Below the pieces are notes generated by a model that did not search any database, was not told the origin of the DNA, and saw only the letters and a program-made list of their open reading frames with translations. The position numbers and the translations under genes were made by a program. This document shows, piece by piece, positions 13,606 through 64,000 of a stretch of DNA of 64,000 nt. Position 1 is the first letter of the stretch. Each line of letters begins with the position of its first letter. The stretch is from Pogonophryne albipinna (lineage: Eukaryota > Chordata > Actinopteri > Perciformes > Artedidraconidae): contig CM053243.1 in assembly GCA_028583405.1 (NCBI GenBank), positions 20,439,550-20,503,549 of the forward strand, in the 5' to 3' direction.

Positions 13606-14872
13606 AAAGAAAATGCTAATAGGCAACAGAACATGATAAAAACACAAACAGGAAATCATGGAGGAGACAATCGAGTGGACACAAATGAAACATATAATGG
13701 GGAGCACTACAGTGAGAAAGAGACAAAGTACATTTTTCAACAGCTTGGCAAATTGAGTGGGGAAAAGCCTTTCCCCACTGGTGGTGGCTCTGTATTTTCT
13801 TCATGTTTGATCTGTCTGATGATCTTTTAGTATAGCTTAACTGCAACTCCCCCAACAAAAAGGGTTGTAGTGGATATTGATTGAATCTGTGCTTTCCCTT
13901 TCAAGGCCTCATGGTGTTCAATGATCTAATGTAAAACTGTGTTCCATTATTTACTGCTTCTACTAGTAGGATGTCTCAGACTGCAGGTTGATTGCTCCCT
14001 GTGGAACAAGAGAGGTGTGGCATGCTTTTTGTTTGTTGCTGGTTGTCAGGCTGTGAAAAGCTAATCTGGGCTGGCTCCCACTCATGAGAGTAAAAGCTTG
14101 TTGTGAACATTTCACAGAAAATGAAAAGTACTTCCGTGAAAGCAAGAGGTGTTGATGAACGATAGCATTAGTCCGGTTGTTGGTTTAAAGACATTTAAAG
14201 CTCTTGGGTGAATATACATAGGATGCCTTGCTTAAAATACCTAGAATCCTATTGTTGTGTTTTTTTCCTTAACCTTTTGGCGCAGGGGGTGGACCTGCAT
14301 CTTTTGTCCTTGTCACACAGGCCAGATATCTGCAGGTGCACTGTTAGTGAACACCACCTAAATCTGTGATATGGCTTCACAGCAGCACAGTTGCCTTTTT
14401 GTCTGTCTTTGACTAAATCTGACCTTGGTGAGTGAACCTGAGGCTATAGCTGCCCAGATACCGAGTCTTTAATCCACCTCAATGTGCTCAATCCCTCCTT
14501 CTAATTGTTTTTGTTCCAAACTAATTGCGCTGTTCTATTTTCAAGAAATGGTGATGATGATATGAATAAAAATGGTAATTATTGATAATAAGAATTACTG
14601 AATATGCCGTACTGCAAGAAAGAGGTATTGTAATTTCTTCAGCTCCCAGCAGAGGCTGGATTTAGCTTCTTTAACCTGTACTCATTTGATTATAAGCACA
14701 GCATGAGGAAGGAGTCATTATTTATGGGGCCCAACACTAGGCCCTTTCAGCTCAGGTAATTTAAAAGGTGTTAAGACTGCGAGTAGATCCTTGACTTTAT
14801 GAAAGTGTGGCCTTTCCTGACCACCCACCCCATTCCTCATTGATCACAGTGAGTTTTAGATTCTCTACAAAC

Positions 14873-15669
14873 TAGGGATGTCCCGATCACATTTTTTTGC
14901 TCCCGATCCGATTCCGATCAATTGATTTTGACAATCTGCCGATACCGATTTTTTCCGATCTTTATGCAATGCATTAAGAGAAAAAAAAGGCAACAGATAA
15001 CGGCTGGTCATCCAACGTGATGAATTCAGCTATCTTGGCTGTTATTTGTTTGGCCTTTTCACTGTTCTGGGGCAGTTTCTCTTTCCTTTTAAAAGTCTCT
15101 GAAAGTGTCGGTTGTTTCAGTGCCGTTACCTGAGTGGCCGCTGTGTACTCGTCCTGTTGTTGTTGGTGTTTGTTTCTCAGGTGGCGTATTAGATTGGTCG
15201 TGTTGAACGTAGCTCTGTTCTTTCCACCACGCGGAACCTCCGCCTTGCAAACATTGCATCTGGCTGTTACACTGCCCTCGCTTTCAATTTTATAATACTT
15301 CCAAACTCCTGACATTTTCTCTGTCCCGAGTCCCGAGTCACCAGCTGAACGTAGCCTCTCGTTAGCTTACTGCTAGACACTGCGCGCCCACTCTGTTGCC
15401 AGCTTTGAGAGAAATAAGCAACCAGGTCTGAAAACAAGCCCAAAAGAAGCAACACATACATGATGTTGTGTCATTTCAAACCAAAACTAAGGCCTCAGGA
15501 TGACTTTAAGACGTGAACATGGTCATTTTTGTTTTGTAACATTAAATAATAAAAAAAAAAATTATAAAAAAAAAAAAAATCCCGATCCCCGATTTTTTTT
15601 CTCCCGATCCCCATCTTTTGAAAATCACGTGATCGGCTCCGATCACCTGATCGGATCGGGACATCTCTA
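14873..15669 (-). mobile_element. hAT transposon fragment with BED-finger transposase start
   Basis: Terminal inverted repeats are TAGGGATGTCCCGATC at the left and GATCGGGACATCTCTA at the right. They are flanked by a perfect 8-bp target duplication, CTACAAAC (14865-14872 and 15670-15677), which is diagnostic of the hAT superfamily. At about 800 bp the element keeps only the N-terminal BED-finger region and has lost the catalytic transposase core. The opposed TIR tracts are rich in CCCGATC motifs. It lies in AP1G1 intron 1. Confidence 0.85.
14974..15315 (-). pseudogene. Truncated ZBED-type hAT transposase (BED zinc finger only)
   Basis: The 113-codon frame starts MSGVWKYYK and contains a BED-type zinc finger: CNVCKAEV about residues 21-28, then NTTNLIRHLRNKH about residues 38-50. 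This DNA-binding module begins hAT transposases and ZBED proteins. It continues into a linker with TLSETFKRKEK and FITLDDQPLSV, where the full-length protein would proceed to the RNase H-like catalytic domain. Here it runs into the terminal repeat and stops. The Asp/Asp/Glu core is absent, so it cannot transpose by itself. I annotate it as a transposon relic rather than a host ZBED gene, because it sits wholly between TIRs with a target duplication. Confidence 0.75.
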
Positions 15670-15764
15670 CTACAAACCACCACCTCATGTAACAAAAGAT
15701 GCTCTCATTCCCGATTATGTCTGGATCCTTATTTCCTTTAGTGAACTGGCATAGTTACACATTT

Positions 15765-15850
15765 TTCATTTCATTTCAAACCTTTATTTAATCCGATTGG
15801 TCCCTTGAGATCATAGATCTCTTTGTCAAGGGAGACCTGCATTTAATCTC
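15765..15850. repeat. Interspersed repeat fragment
   Basis: CCTTTATTTAATCCGATTGG followed by CTTGAGATCATAGATCTCTT and CAAGGGAGACCTG resembles a widespread vertebrate repeat motif of the form TTTATTTAACCAGG..CTCATTGAGAT..CTCTTTT.CAAGGGAGACCTG. The family is not certain. Confidence 0.4.
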
Positions 15851-17275
15851 AGCAGCGAGAGTTCATGTAAATACAAAGGTAAAGTGATTTGTATCTAATG
15901 CAGATAAAACTGTTGTAATCTCCCATATTATACAGATCTTTAAAGAGGCAGGGGCACGTATTTGTTCTGGTCGATTTAAAGCAACATTTTTCACCATATC
16001 CTTAATCTATACATGCTCAAGTGATTTCTTTTTGTTGAGTTGGTGTCAGGTGGGAATAGGAGCTGGTGTTGATTTTCCATGTAAAGCTCTTTGGCAACTA
16101 TCCTGCTCAGGATCTAGTAAGGTTTCCATAAGTCTTACTGCTAGGCGCCGCTCAGAGCAATAGCAGCTAGCTTTCTGGATAACACAAATGCTTAATATGA
16201 ACTATAAAGTGTCTAATCTCACCTTTGAAAGTGTTCCAGGTCTTTTAGTTCAAAAAACATTTCCAAAAAGGATTGTCACATTTTTTAATCCTGAGGGTTA
16301 GAAAAACAAAACAAAATGAATATTAAAAAACCCCAAATTGAAAACCAATACCCACCCAACAGCAGAATAACTCATTAGTCAAATGAATGAAGTACTGCAA
16401 GACAGTCTTCATGATTTTAGAGCCAACATGTACCTCTTTATACGTGACCATCATTCATGAAAGTTGGATTAGAATTGAAAAATCAAGCACTTGGGATAGA
16501 AACAATCCAAAGAGGATCTAATAAGTGTTCTTCCTTCTCCACTGGGAGTTTGAAGATATCATCTAAACCACAGATTTATAATATTCTGTATCAGTATTCC
16601 AAATGTTTTATGCATATCCTGCCTCTTAGTTTCTTGTCTTGGTAGGCTACTTAAGAATTGCTGATATACTCCCTTTTATAGAAAAACCGGCACGCCCTGC
16701 GCCATCAAAGAGTTTGTTTAACTTCAATTCTGTGACACGAGTTTCTTGGATATTACTTGGTAAAACAGCATTGTAACAGGACAGCTTTCAGTCATGTGAT
16801 CACCTTGACTATGTGGCCTGTTTTAAAGAAGTATGCTCAGTGATCTTTTTTTTTTTTTAAATGGTCATTTTTGGGCGTTGGTCCATATACTGTAAACACA
16901 ATATAATTTATTCTCACAACTGAGCATGTACAGATAAATATTTAACGCTCCTCCTGTGGCCTAAAGCTTGTGTGCTCTCAGAAGCTTTCCACGAGAGAAT
17001 GTAATTTCAGCTGCCACTCGCCTTTCCTCTGCACTTTGAATACTATTTAGAATTTCAGCTCTAAAAGGAATAGTTATGTTTGCCTCCTATAACAAATGCT
17101 AATCAAATCGTTTGCCTATGGTGTTTTTAGGAGTTGGGTTGTTTTCCAAAGGACACTTCGATTTTTTTATTTTAACTTGGAACAGTCTACATGCACATAA
17201 GAAATACTGTATTTGGGATAAATCTGGATTCTGCTGTTAACCAGATACTGTGTACATTTACATCCACAGCAATAA

Positions 17276-30403
<13,128 letters not shown>

Positions 30404-33400
30404 TGAGCTGCTTCTGTTGCTCCTAAAAGCCCCCCACCAAGGGAACTATGAAAAAGATTTTTCTTTCACCTCCCTCCTTTCTTCCGACGGACCCCCCTGT
30501 GACGTCACTGCAGTCAGCTGCCCTCCAGTTGCATGGGAAACAGCAGAGCATCTAACACAGGAGAGAGATACAGATGTTACGAAGACCCTATTGACTATTG
30601 ACATCACCAGATTAATTGGGAAAACATATCAATCACTGAACTTTCTCTTTTTTTTCTTTCTTAATTGGTTTCCATTATGTCTTTTGTGTAGTAATACACC
30701 CTCCGCCCAAAAGCATTACCACACACAAAAGCACACATGCACACCATTTACTGTGGAACACTTCTCCTCAAGTCACTGTAGAGAAAACATGTTGTCCACT
30801 ATGAGCACTGCAGTAACCATAGTTTTAATTTATAATTCAGCTTCAAAGCAGTTGAAGCATTTTGCTCCATTGGTATTTATGATTGGCTTTCCTTTGAGTA
30901 CATATGATGGCAGCAGAAAACGCTTTGAAAGGTCTACTTAGTGCAGTTGTAACCCCTCTACGCACCATCAGTGATATAACTTGTCAGAGTTGTATTCATT
31001 TTGAATTACATTAATTTGCTTAAAGCATGTTTGAGCATTTGTTGGATCACATCACACCTGACTCGAGCTCGGAGGGGAACTTCAGGTTCTGGTAGTAGGC
31101 GTCTTTATCCTATGTTTCTATAGGAAGCAGTCTACATTTGTTTTGTCACAATGATAAGAGCATAAACACATCCAACATGCCCGCTTTGATCACCTGCGGC
31201 TGGTTTTTCAGAGAACATGCTCCAGCTTTTCCCACACGGCTCTCCTGAAATCATCTCATCTGTAGCTTTTAGTTAAAGATCTGTATAATAAATCCTACGG
31301 TTAATTGCTTTGCATAGTTTGGGGAGGTTTATTCATTAGGATGGACTTCATCCAGATCTGAAATGTATCTGGAGATAAGCTGATGGCCTTTGTGTTTAAA
31401 ATCTGCGTATAAACTTGTCCTGCGTTTGTCTCTTCCGATACATTTCAGATGTGTTTCTCCTGGTTGAGCTTAGTCACCATGCACATACATGTAAATGAAG
31501 CCTGTTATGAATGTAGTTACATGCACTGAATGCTTTCCCCCCTCAAGTCTTCTTTCTCATGGCTGTCTTCTTTAGGGATGTTCATCTTAATGGCACTATT
31601 TTTGTGAAGTATGTTTTATTTCTGCAGTAATTTGACTTAATTATTTATGCCTGATATCAAAGTGATGTGCCTTTCTGACTTTGCTAGATAAAAGCCCATG
31701 AACTATTGAGTTCTGTATGAGCTTCGTTTGTAAGTCCGCTTGTGCGCTGATCGTGTTTTCGATCGGAGGGAAATGGTCTTGATGATTTTGATTTTGAATC
31801 ACCTCATATAATAAGTTAAACCTTTTCACTTCTTGGTTTCATCATTAGGTTATAATCAGTCACCAACTTATACTGGACTACCTGGATGTCTATTTGACAA
31901 AAAAACATAATTATAGCTACACAATCTTGATTGCTATACTGTGTGGCAGACTTTCCATTAGAAATGCCTGTTGGATGATATTGATAAAAATCCTTAAGCA
32001 AACCTCAAAGATTATGGCAGCTAAATAGATGTAAACATTTGATAGGCTGCCATCGAAGTGTTTGTAAACCAGTATAACGTACTGAAGTGTAATATCATTA
32101 AGGTCCCCCGTCAGACACATGTTGAAGTGTGAGTTTGCATCACTTGGAGAGGTACTGTGACGGGTCGTTCTGTGGTGACTGTTCCGAATAGTTCTCTCGT
32201 CTTCAAATCAGAATTCTGACCATGCTGTCGTGGACAGTAACCTTAATACCTCACAATGTTATCTCTTTCTGTTCACTTTCAGTTGTATTGGGTTGACAGC
32301 TTTGTTTAGTCATACATTGCAATCAAGGGGAGCATCTGCATGAGAAACTAATGTTAGTTATTCATGTCATTACTTCAGACCAGCAGCCCTGCGATGCTGT
32401 GTTGAGATCCTCAGATGTTCAATCAGGCTGTATACTTCTTTTCACTATGCTTCTTTTCACTATGCTTCACTATCCTTACGTCTGTGACCAAATCAGAGAG
32501 ACTATTAGCTTTGGAAATATTTTTGAGCTATGATATGTGTATATGGAGGAAATTATTTCAGTTTTTCTGTTGACAAATGCTATATTGGCTTTTTTTCTGT
32601 ATATATTGAGGGCTTTTACAATTTTGTCTCTTGTACTATCTTTCATCATTTTTTTAGATACCATTTTCTAAAATTACCAATTATTCACAATGTATATTGT
32701 CTAAATTAATCTAGTCACCATTAGTCTATAAAGACTTCCCTGTATCATCACTCTCTCATTGTAAAAGATATATGATCTGCTGCCTGTACATTGTATATAG
32801 TTGTAAAACAAACAAAAGCTGATCAAATTAAATAAAACCCACATGAAGACTTAAAAGATTAGCTAGGAAGTATAATTGTATGCATATATGTACAAAAAGA
32901 ACCTTAAAAGGATGCAATTGAGCTGCATTTGATTTACTATTCTTCCTACTTCATTCATGATCGGATGTGTCATCTTTACTTCTTTTACAAAGATGGTAGG
33001 CTGCTTGTCGGGGTTCTGTTGGATATTGAAATGAGGGAAGATCTATCGTAACAGATGTTGTCTGAACGATGTACTGTACTACAGAGAAACCTAAGCACAG
33101 TGTTGCACAGCAGCAGAAGTGGCACCTTCATCTGCTTCCCTGCCACATGTATCCACGCCCTCCTGCGAAGAGGAGCAGGTTTCTTGTCTCGATGTAACTC
33201 TTTCTTTGGGTCTAATGTGTTTAGTGTTCTGCACTCTTGACAAGTTCAACTATCAAACTCCCCTCGACCTACAAAATATTTTGTGAACTGATGCCCTGTG
33301 GTTCTGGCATGAAAGCTGTCGTGGTTGCCTGGTAACCTTGTTGTCTGCCATGTCCATCACTTTTTCTAAAAGCATTGTGTTTCAAGTAATGCCACTCGAG

Positions 33401-35129
33401 GAGAATTCTAACCTCACTGATTTATTTTTCCCAGTTTGGTCAGTAGATTTCAATTTACGAGTTTTGTCTGAAAAGGAGCTGGTTGAAGTTTTATTTAGCT
33501 TTCTTTTAGTACTCTCTTCTCGCTGATGTTATTTGCTTCTGTGTGACAGACCTTTCAGTTTTTCTTTGTACTCACTGCAGGAGGAGCTGTAACGCATCAT
33601 GTCTGAGCCCTTATTTTAAATTCAACTTCACATGGCGGTTAATCATGGCAGGGTATGAGAGGAAGGCAATGGATTGTTGTTTTTTTGTTACTACCTTTTT
33701 GATTTTGTGTTATTAGTGTGCTGCTTTACCAGCCCCAAAACAAGCCTGTGCTACAAGCTAAAAACCACAAGGGGGAGCTGTGCAAAACAGATGGAAAAGG
33801 AAGTTTCATACATCTAATCCTGAATGTTTTGGTTGGTGTTGTTTGTATTGTCTTCTTCAACAAGTATGTATCCATGTTAATCACATCTGATCAGCTCTTT
33901 CAATGATACCGTAAATCCATGCAGTTTCTAAATTTACAAATGGAAATAATGAACCCAACATAAGTGCTTTGGACAATTGTAACTCAAAAGGAAGAAAAGA
34001 AACGGAAACAAATACCCATCAGCGGTGTGATCAGCGGTTGAGTTGATGTGTGTGAGTGTGTGAGAGAGAATGATTGCGAAACAGAGAGAAAATAATCATG
34101 CTTGATAAGAGCGTGATAGCCTGCGACATGTCTTTTATCTAGATAGGACATGATTTTTGGCTGCAATTTCAACTTTCAGCTTCTGAGCTGCATGTGAAAA
34201 ACCAGTGTAAATAACGTCATTTCTACACTTGACCTGAGACTCTTTTTTGAAATGCAAGAAAAGTTCGAATTATAAAGTCTGTCACACCAGATTCATGAGT
34301 CAGTACTAACTTGTACAATAGGAAGTTGTTCAAATAGCGCTCACAATGCAGTTATTGTTTTTAAGAATGATGAAAATGCAGATCCGTCATTTGGATAATT
34401 GGATACCTAAAAATAAATGTATGGCTTAATCAGTGTGTAAATGGCTTGGGAGAGCATCTGTATTGCCACCCATGTTCACTTTCCCTGTTGAATCAATAAA
34501 AGTGCATCCATTGTATTTTGAAAACAAAATCTGTTTAACTCCCCCGGCCTGTCCTGACATATGGTGTCTGATTTGTTGGGGGAGGGTGAAGGCATGAGGT
34601 TCACTTCTTTCAGTCAACTTTGACATATTGAACTGAATCTCAGTTCCATGGCTTCAAGGTGAGTGTGTATGTCAGACTGAAAGTATGAAATGATGATTAA
34701 AGATGAAAAGTTGTAAACTATTAAATGGGATATTTTCAATTTATGCTGTGTATTCTTGTCTTTGGGTTGGAGAAAATGATCAAGCGAATAAAAAGTCAAA
34801 TAAAAAAACCAGTTTGTTTTCTTGGTTTCAGGGTGGACCATAGCCGTCTGATCTATTTAATTTAGTGCTGGGCTTATTAAGGTTGTTTTTTTTATTAAGG
34901 AATGAGTTATTAGAATACATTTATGTTTTGCTGTGCCAAATACCAATGCAGCTATCTCTTAATTTATTTTTAGGTTGTATAGACCATTACAAATCAAAAG
35001 AACCGGTATGCGCAGTGTTCGTACATTTTGTTCAAGATAGTAATTACAGTTTGCTAAATTTCCCAGTTCAAATTAATAGGTTTATTCAGTCTTTGAAATC
35101 CATTATTCTGATATACGCTATTCAATAAA
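30404..35129 (+). other. AP1G1: AP1G1 3' untranslated region and candidate polyadenylation sites
   Basis: After the TGA at 30401 there is no further coding exon before the PHLPP2 promoter. AATAAA signals occur at 32831-32836, 34495-34500, 34787-34792 and 35124-35129, so the 3'UTR could be 2.4 to 4.7 kb. A long 3'UTR is expected for AP1G1. The open frames here have no homology or splice support. Confidence 0.55.
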
Positions 35130-36111
35130 GAAACCTATTTAACTCCTCTCACCCCTGTGGTTACAGTTATTGATTATACCAGGCTATTATGTGTCATAAC
35201 ATTAACATAAATATAGAAACAGATTATCCTTTTCTTTGACATTATAGGCATATAAACCATGTAATAAAAACATAAATTAAATTATTAAAGCTAAATTAAC
35301 TAGATTTTAAGTACAGACAAATTGCTGGAAACCTCTTCCAGTTCACTTAGTTCAGTGTAAGTGCTGCAATACATACATAACATTTTTGCAATTAATTAAT
35401 GACCACAACATAATGGCAATGAGTGAACCTTTGGGGCGCCTGAGGGACTGGAGCCATTGTGGGCTACATTTATCAGGTTTGAAGTCCACCTGTCTGTGAT
35501 GAGTCCTCTACCTCTAGCCTGCATCTACAGATCATCGGCCATTGTACTTCTGATGTCTTCAGTCGTTTCTCTCAAATAATTTACCCACCTAACATGACAA
35601 TTAACACCCTCCAGCACCCTGGCTGCAGTCGGTACAATAATATAAAATACATTCATTGAATTACAAGTTTTTGTTAAAGTACAATTTAAAATAATTGAAT
35701 CATGCTAACTTTACTGTGTTTTAGCTCAATTAAAGCAACATGAATTAGCCTGTACTATGTTAAAGTAGCTCAGCTCAGTTATGTACATTTTAAGAATGAA
35801 ACATGTTTCAATGTGTAAAGAACAAGCACATGAGATGAATGTTAGCCAACGGCTAAAGCATGGCATTGGAAAAGGCGCAAACTCGCAAAATATTAATTGT
35901 GTGTGTTCAAGCTAATTTAGCAAGCTAGGTAGCATGCTAACTAGCTTAACGTTAGCTCTCACATTTGGCCTGAACAACTAATTTTAAAGACTGACCTTCG
36001 TTTCAACAATGTGTGTAATGCAATTTACCCTTGATTTATGATTTGAAAATGTTTAATTTATGGCCTTATTAATATTTAACGTAATGTAATGTCACTAGTA
36101 GCATCTAGTTT

Positions 36112-36270
36112 GAAGGTTTGATAAGATAATATGTTGCTGAGTTGATATTGGTCCTGATGTTCCTGAAGGTTTGATAAGATAATATGTTGCTGAGTTGATA
36201 TTGGTCCTGATGTTCCTGAAGGTTTGATAAGATAATATGTTGCTGAGTTGATATTGGTCCTGATGTTCCT
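36112..36270. repeat. 53-bp tandem repeat, three identical copies
   Basis: The unit starting GAAGGTTTGATAAGATAATA and ending GGTCCTGATGTTCCT begins at 36112, 36165 and 36218. The copies show no differences by eye, which suggests recent expansion. Confidence 0.95.
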
Positions 36271-36589
36271 CAGTTATTTTCCAGAAGATAAGTGGTCATA
36301 GAAACCTTATCCTTACAAACCAATTACCTCATTAATTTATATAAAAAAGTCTGGAGTTCGAAAAGGATTTCCCCCAACCTGGCAACCCAAACGTTATTTT
36401 TATGTATTGCTAATTAATTAAGCATCAGTTAAGCCAAGTGAATGTATATTAACAATATATTTAAATTAATTAATGTAATTCTCTTTCTGTTTTGTTTATA
36501 TAACTTGTTTTTATTGATGTTTCTCACTCTACTTTTTATTTTTATTATTGTCTTGTTATTGTTTTTTGTATATTATCTTGCTCTGCAAA

Positions 36590-36655
36590 GAAAAATAAGC
36601 TGGGCTGAATCTTGCATTAAAGGTGCCATATAAATAAAGTTATTATTCTTCATAG
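36590..36655 (+). repeat. LINE-type 3' tail fragment
   Basis: TTAAAGGTGCCATATAAATAAAGTTATTATTC matches the AAAG.GC.ATATAAATAAAGTT.ATTATT form that ends many fish L2/RTE-like repeats. A related AAAGGTGCTATATAAATAAA occurs near 46190. Confidence 0.45.
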
Positions 36656-36779
36656 AAAACGGGACTGAGTATTGTTACATTAATGTTATAGATAGTGAAG
36701 CCCTATCATATCAGATATAGCTTATGATCACGAGTACAGTCTAGTTAACATCGCGAGTACGAAAGCACGCCCTCCAAGG

Positions 36780-37081
36780 GCATAACGTCATTTTTCGTTA
36801 TGAATTGCATCGTGGTGAACGACTTGCCTTCTGATTAATGTAATACGCCTCTGCCCTCAGAAACGGACCGTGGCTGCTGAATAATAAATACCCTGAACCC
36901 GCCCATTTAATGTTTATTGATCAGCTCTCTCCAGCAGGCCCATCTGACAGCAGTCAGATTCAGTCTGGATATGGCGTCGCTGCAACGACACGGGATGAAT
37001 GTGCACCGCTCCGTGGGAATTTGTCAGTCGCGTACCGGGACGACACTTCTTGTTTTTTGTCGCTTTTAATAGGGATTATTC
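36780..37081 (+). promoter_or_regulatory. PHLPP2: Candidate PHLPP2 promoter and 5'UTR with upstream ORF
   Basis: CpG density rises here (CGTCGCTGCAACGACACGGG, GTCGCGTACCGGGACGACAC). An upstream ORF starts at ATG 36971 and ends at TAA 37067-37069 (32 codons), 12 bases before the first main ATG at 37082. If the transcript starts upstream of 36971, this small ORF could dampen translation. The transcription start is not determined. Confidence 0.45.
36971..37069 (+). other. Upstream ORF in the PHLPP2 leader
   Basis: The 32-codon frame reads MASLQRHGMNVHRSVGICQS and ends CRF before TAA. It contains a second in-frame ATG and stops 12 bases before the main ATG. No protein family is recognised, so any role would be translational control. 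Confidence 0.4.
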
Positions 37082-63759
<26,678 letters not shown>

Positions 63760-64000
63760 GTGGGACTCACACATACATATACTACATACAAACATAACAC
63801 ACTGTTTTAATGTGTTTTATTTTTTGTCCATTGTTTTATGTTTACACTTGAATGCAATATTTAGGATTTGCATAACAGTTCCCACACAATTGTTATTAAC
63901 TGCATGGGGTAATTATGCTACATCATAAATACATTATTTAACGTAGGGTGCTGCTCTGTCACACAAGCATGTCTTTTGAGCACTCTTTGAAGTGAACGTT

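Larger units (their letters stand above)
35130..36779. other. Intergenic spacer between AP1G1 and PHLPP2
   Basis: AT-rich sequence with no supported gene. It contains a three-copy 53-bp tandem repeat and a LINE-like tail. Confidence 0.5.

Noticed and set aside
30417..30941. 174-codon frame after the AP1G1 stop
   Set aside because: Lies in the 3'UTR, low complexity, with no recognisable family or splice sites.

Overview
The window is vertebrate nuclear DNA, almost certainly from a ray-finned (teleost) fish. The genes are split by GT-AG introns and their exons match vertebrate proteins at high identity. The introns carry teleost-style repeats: hAT, Kolobok/TTAA, Harbinger-like and Crypton-like DNA transposons, L2-type LINE tails, and very long TG/TC microsatellites. 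There are no operons, Shine-Dalgarno sites or CRISPR arrays. The species cannot be named from the sequence.

Layout. (1) 1-6440, minus strand: the first two coding exons of a gene running off the left edge (197-315 and 457-541), with a CpG-rich candidate promoter and 5' noncoding exon near 6040-6440. Its identity is unsettled; an acidic, Ser-rich N-terminus weakly resembles ZNF821. (2) About 9200-35130, plus strand: the complete AP1G1 gene (gamma-1 adaptin of AP-1). Twenty-two coding exons from 17408 to 30403 keep phase throughout and give 819 codons plus stop, with a possible 9-bp microexon (NEK) at 20272-20280. A long 3'UTR with several AATAAA signals follows. (3) About 36780 to the right edge, plus strand: the 5' half of PHLPP2. 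Seven exons cover a possible 71-residue N-terminal extension, the conserved MKRNGSR start, the RA-like region, the PH domain and the first leucine-rich repeats. The remaining LRRs and the PP2C-type phosphatase lie beyond 64000. AP1G1 followed head-to-tail by PHLPP2 is the same order and orientation as on human chromosome 16q22.

The two main genes share no pathway. AP1G1 is a subunit of the trans-Golgi/endosome clathrin adaptor; PHLPP2 is a phosphatase that switches off AKT and PKC. Their adjacency is conserved synteny rather than an operon.

The introns are rich in transposons whose ends can be read directly. These include a BED-finger hAT (14873-15669, TSD CTACAAAC), a THAP-bearing TTAA element (24598-26230), a Crypton-like tyrosine-recombinase remnant inserted in one arm of a tandem duplication (27268-29690), two hATs with related termini but different TSDs in PHLPP2 intron 3, a 1.15-kb fold-back of Harbinger-like ends (56696-57849), and a terminal-inverted-repeat element (53298-54902). 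The last carries a 17-copy 33-bp minisatellite whose unit resembles its own terminus, and is itself interrupted by a 467-bp hAT. I found no wholly new gene system. The most unusual structures are the minisatellite-in-transposon, the duplication with its built-in empty site, and the PHLPP2 N-terminal exon joined through a GC-AG intron.
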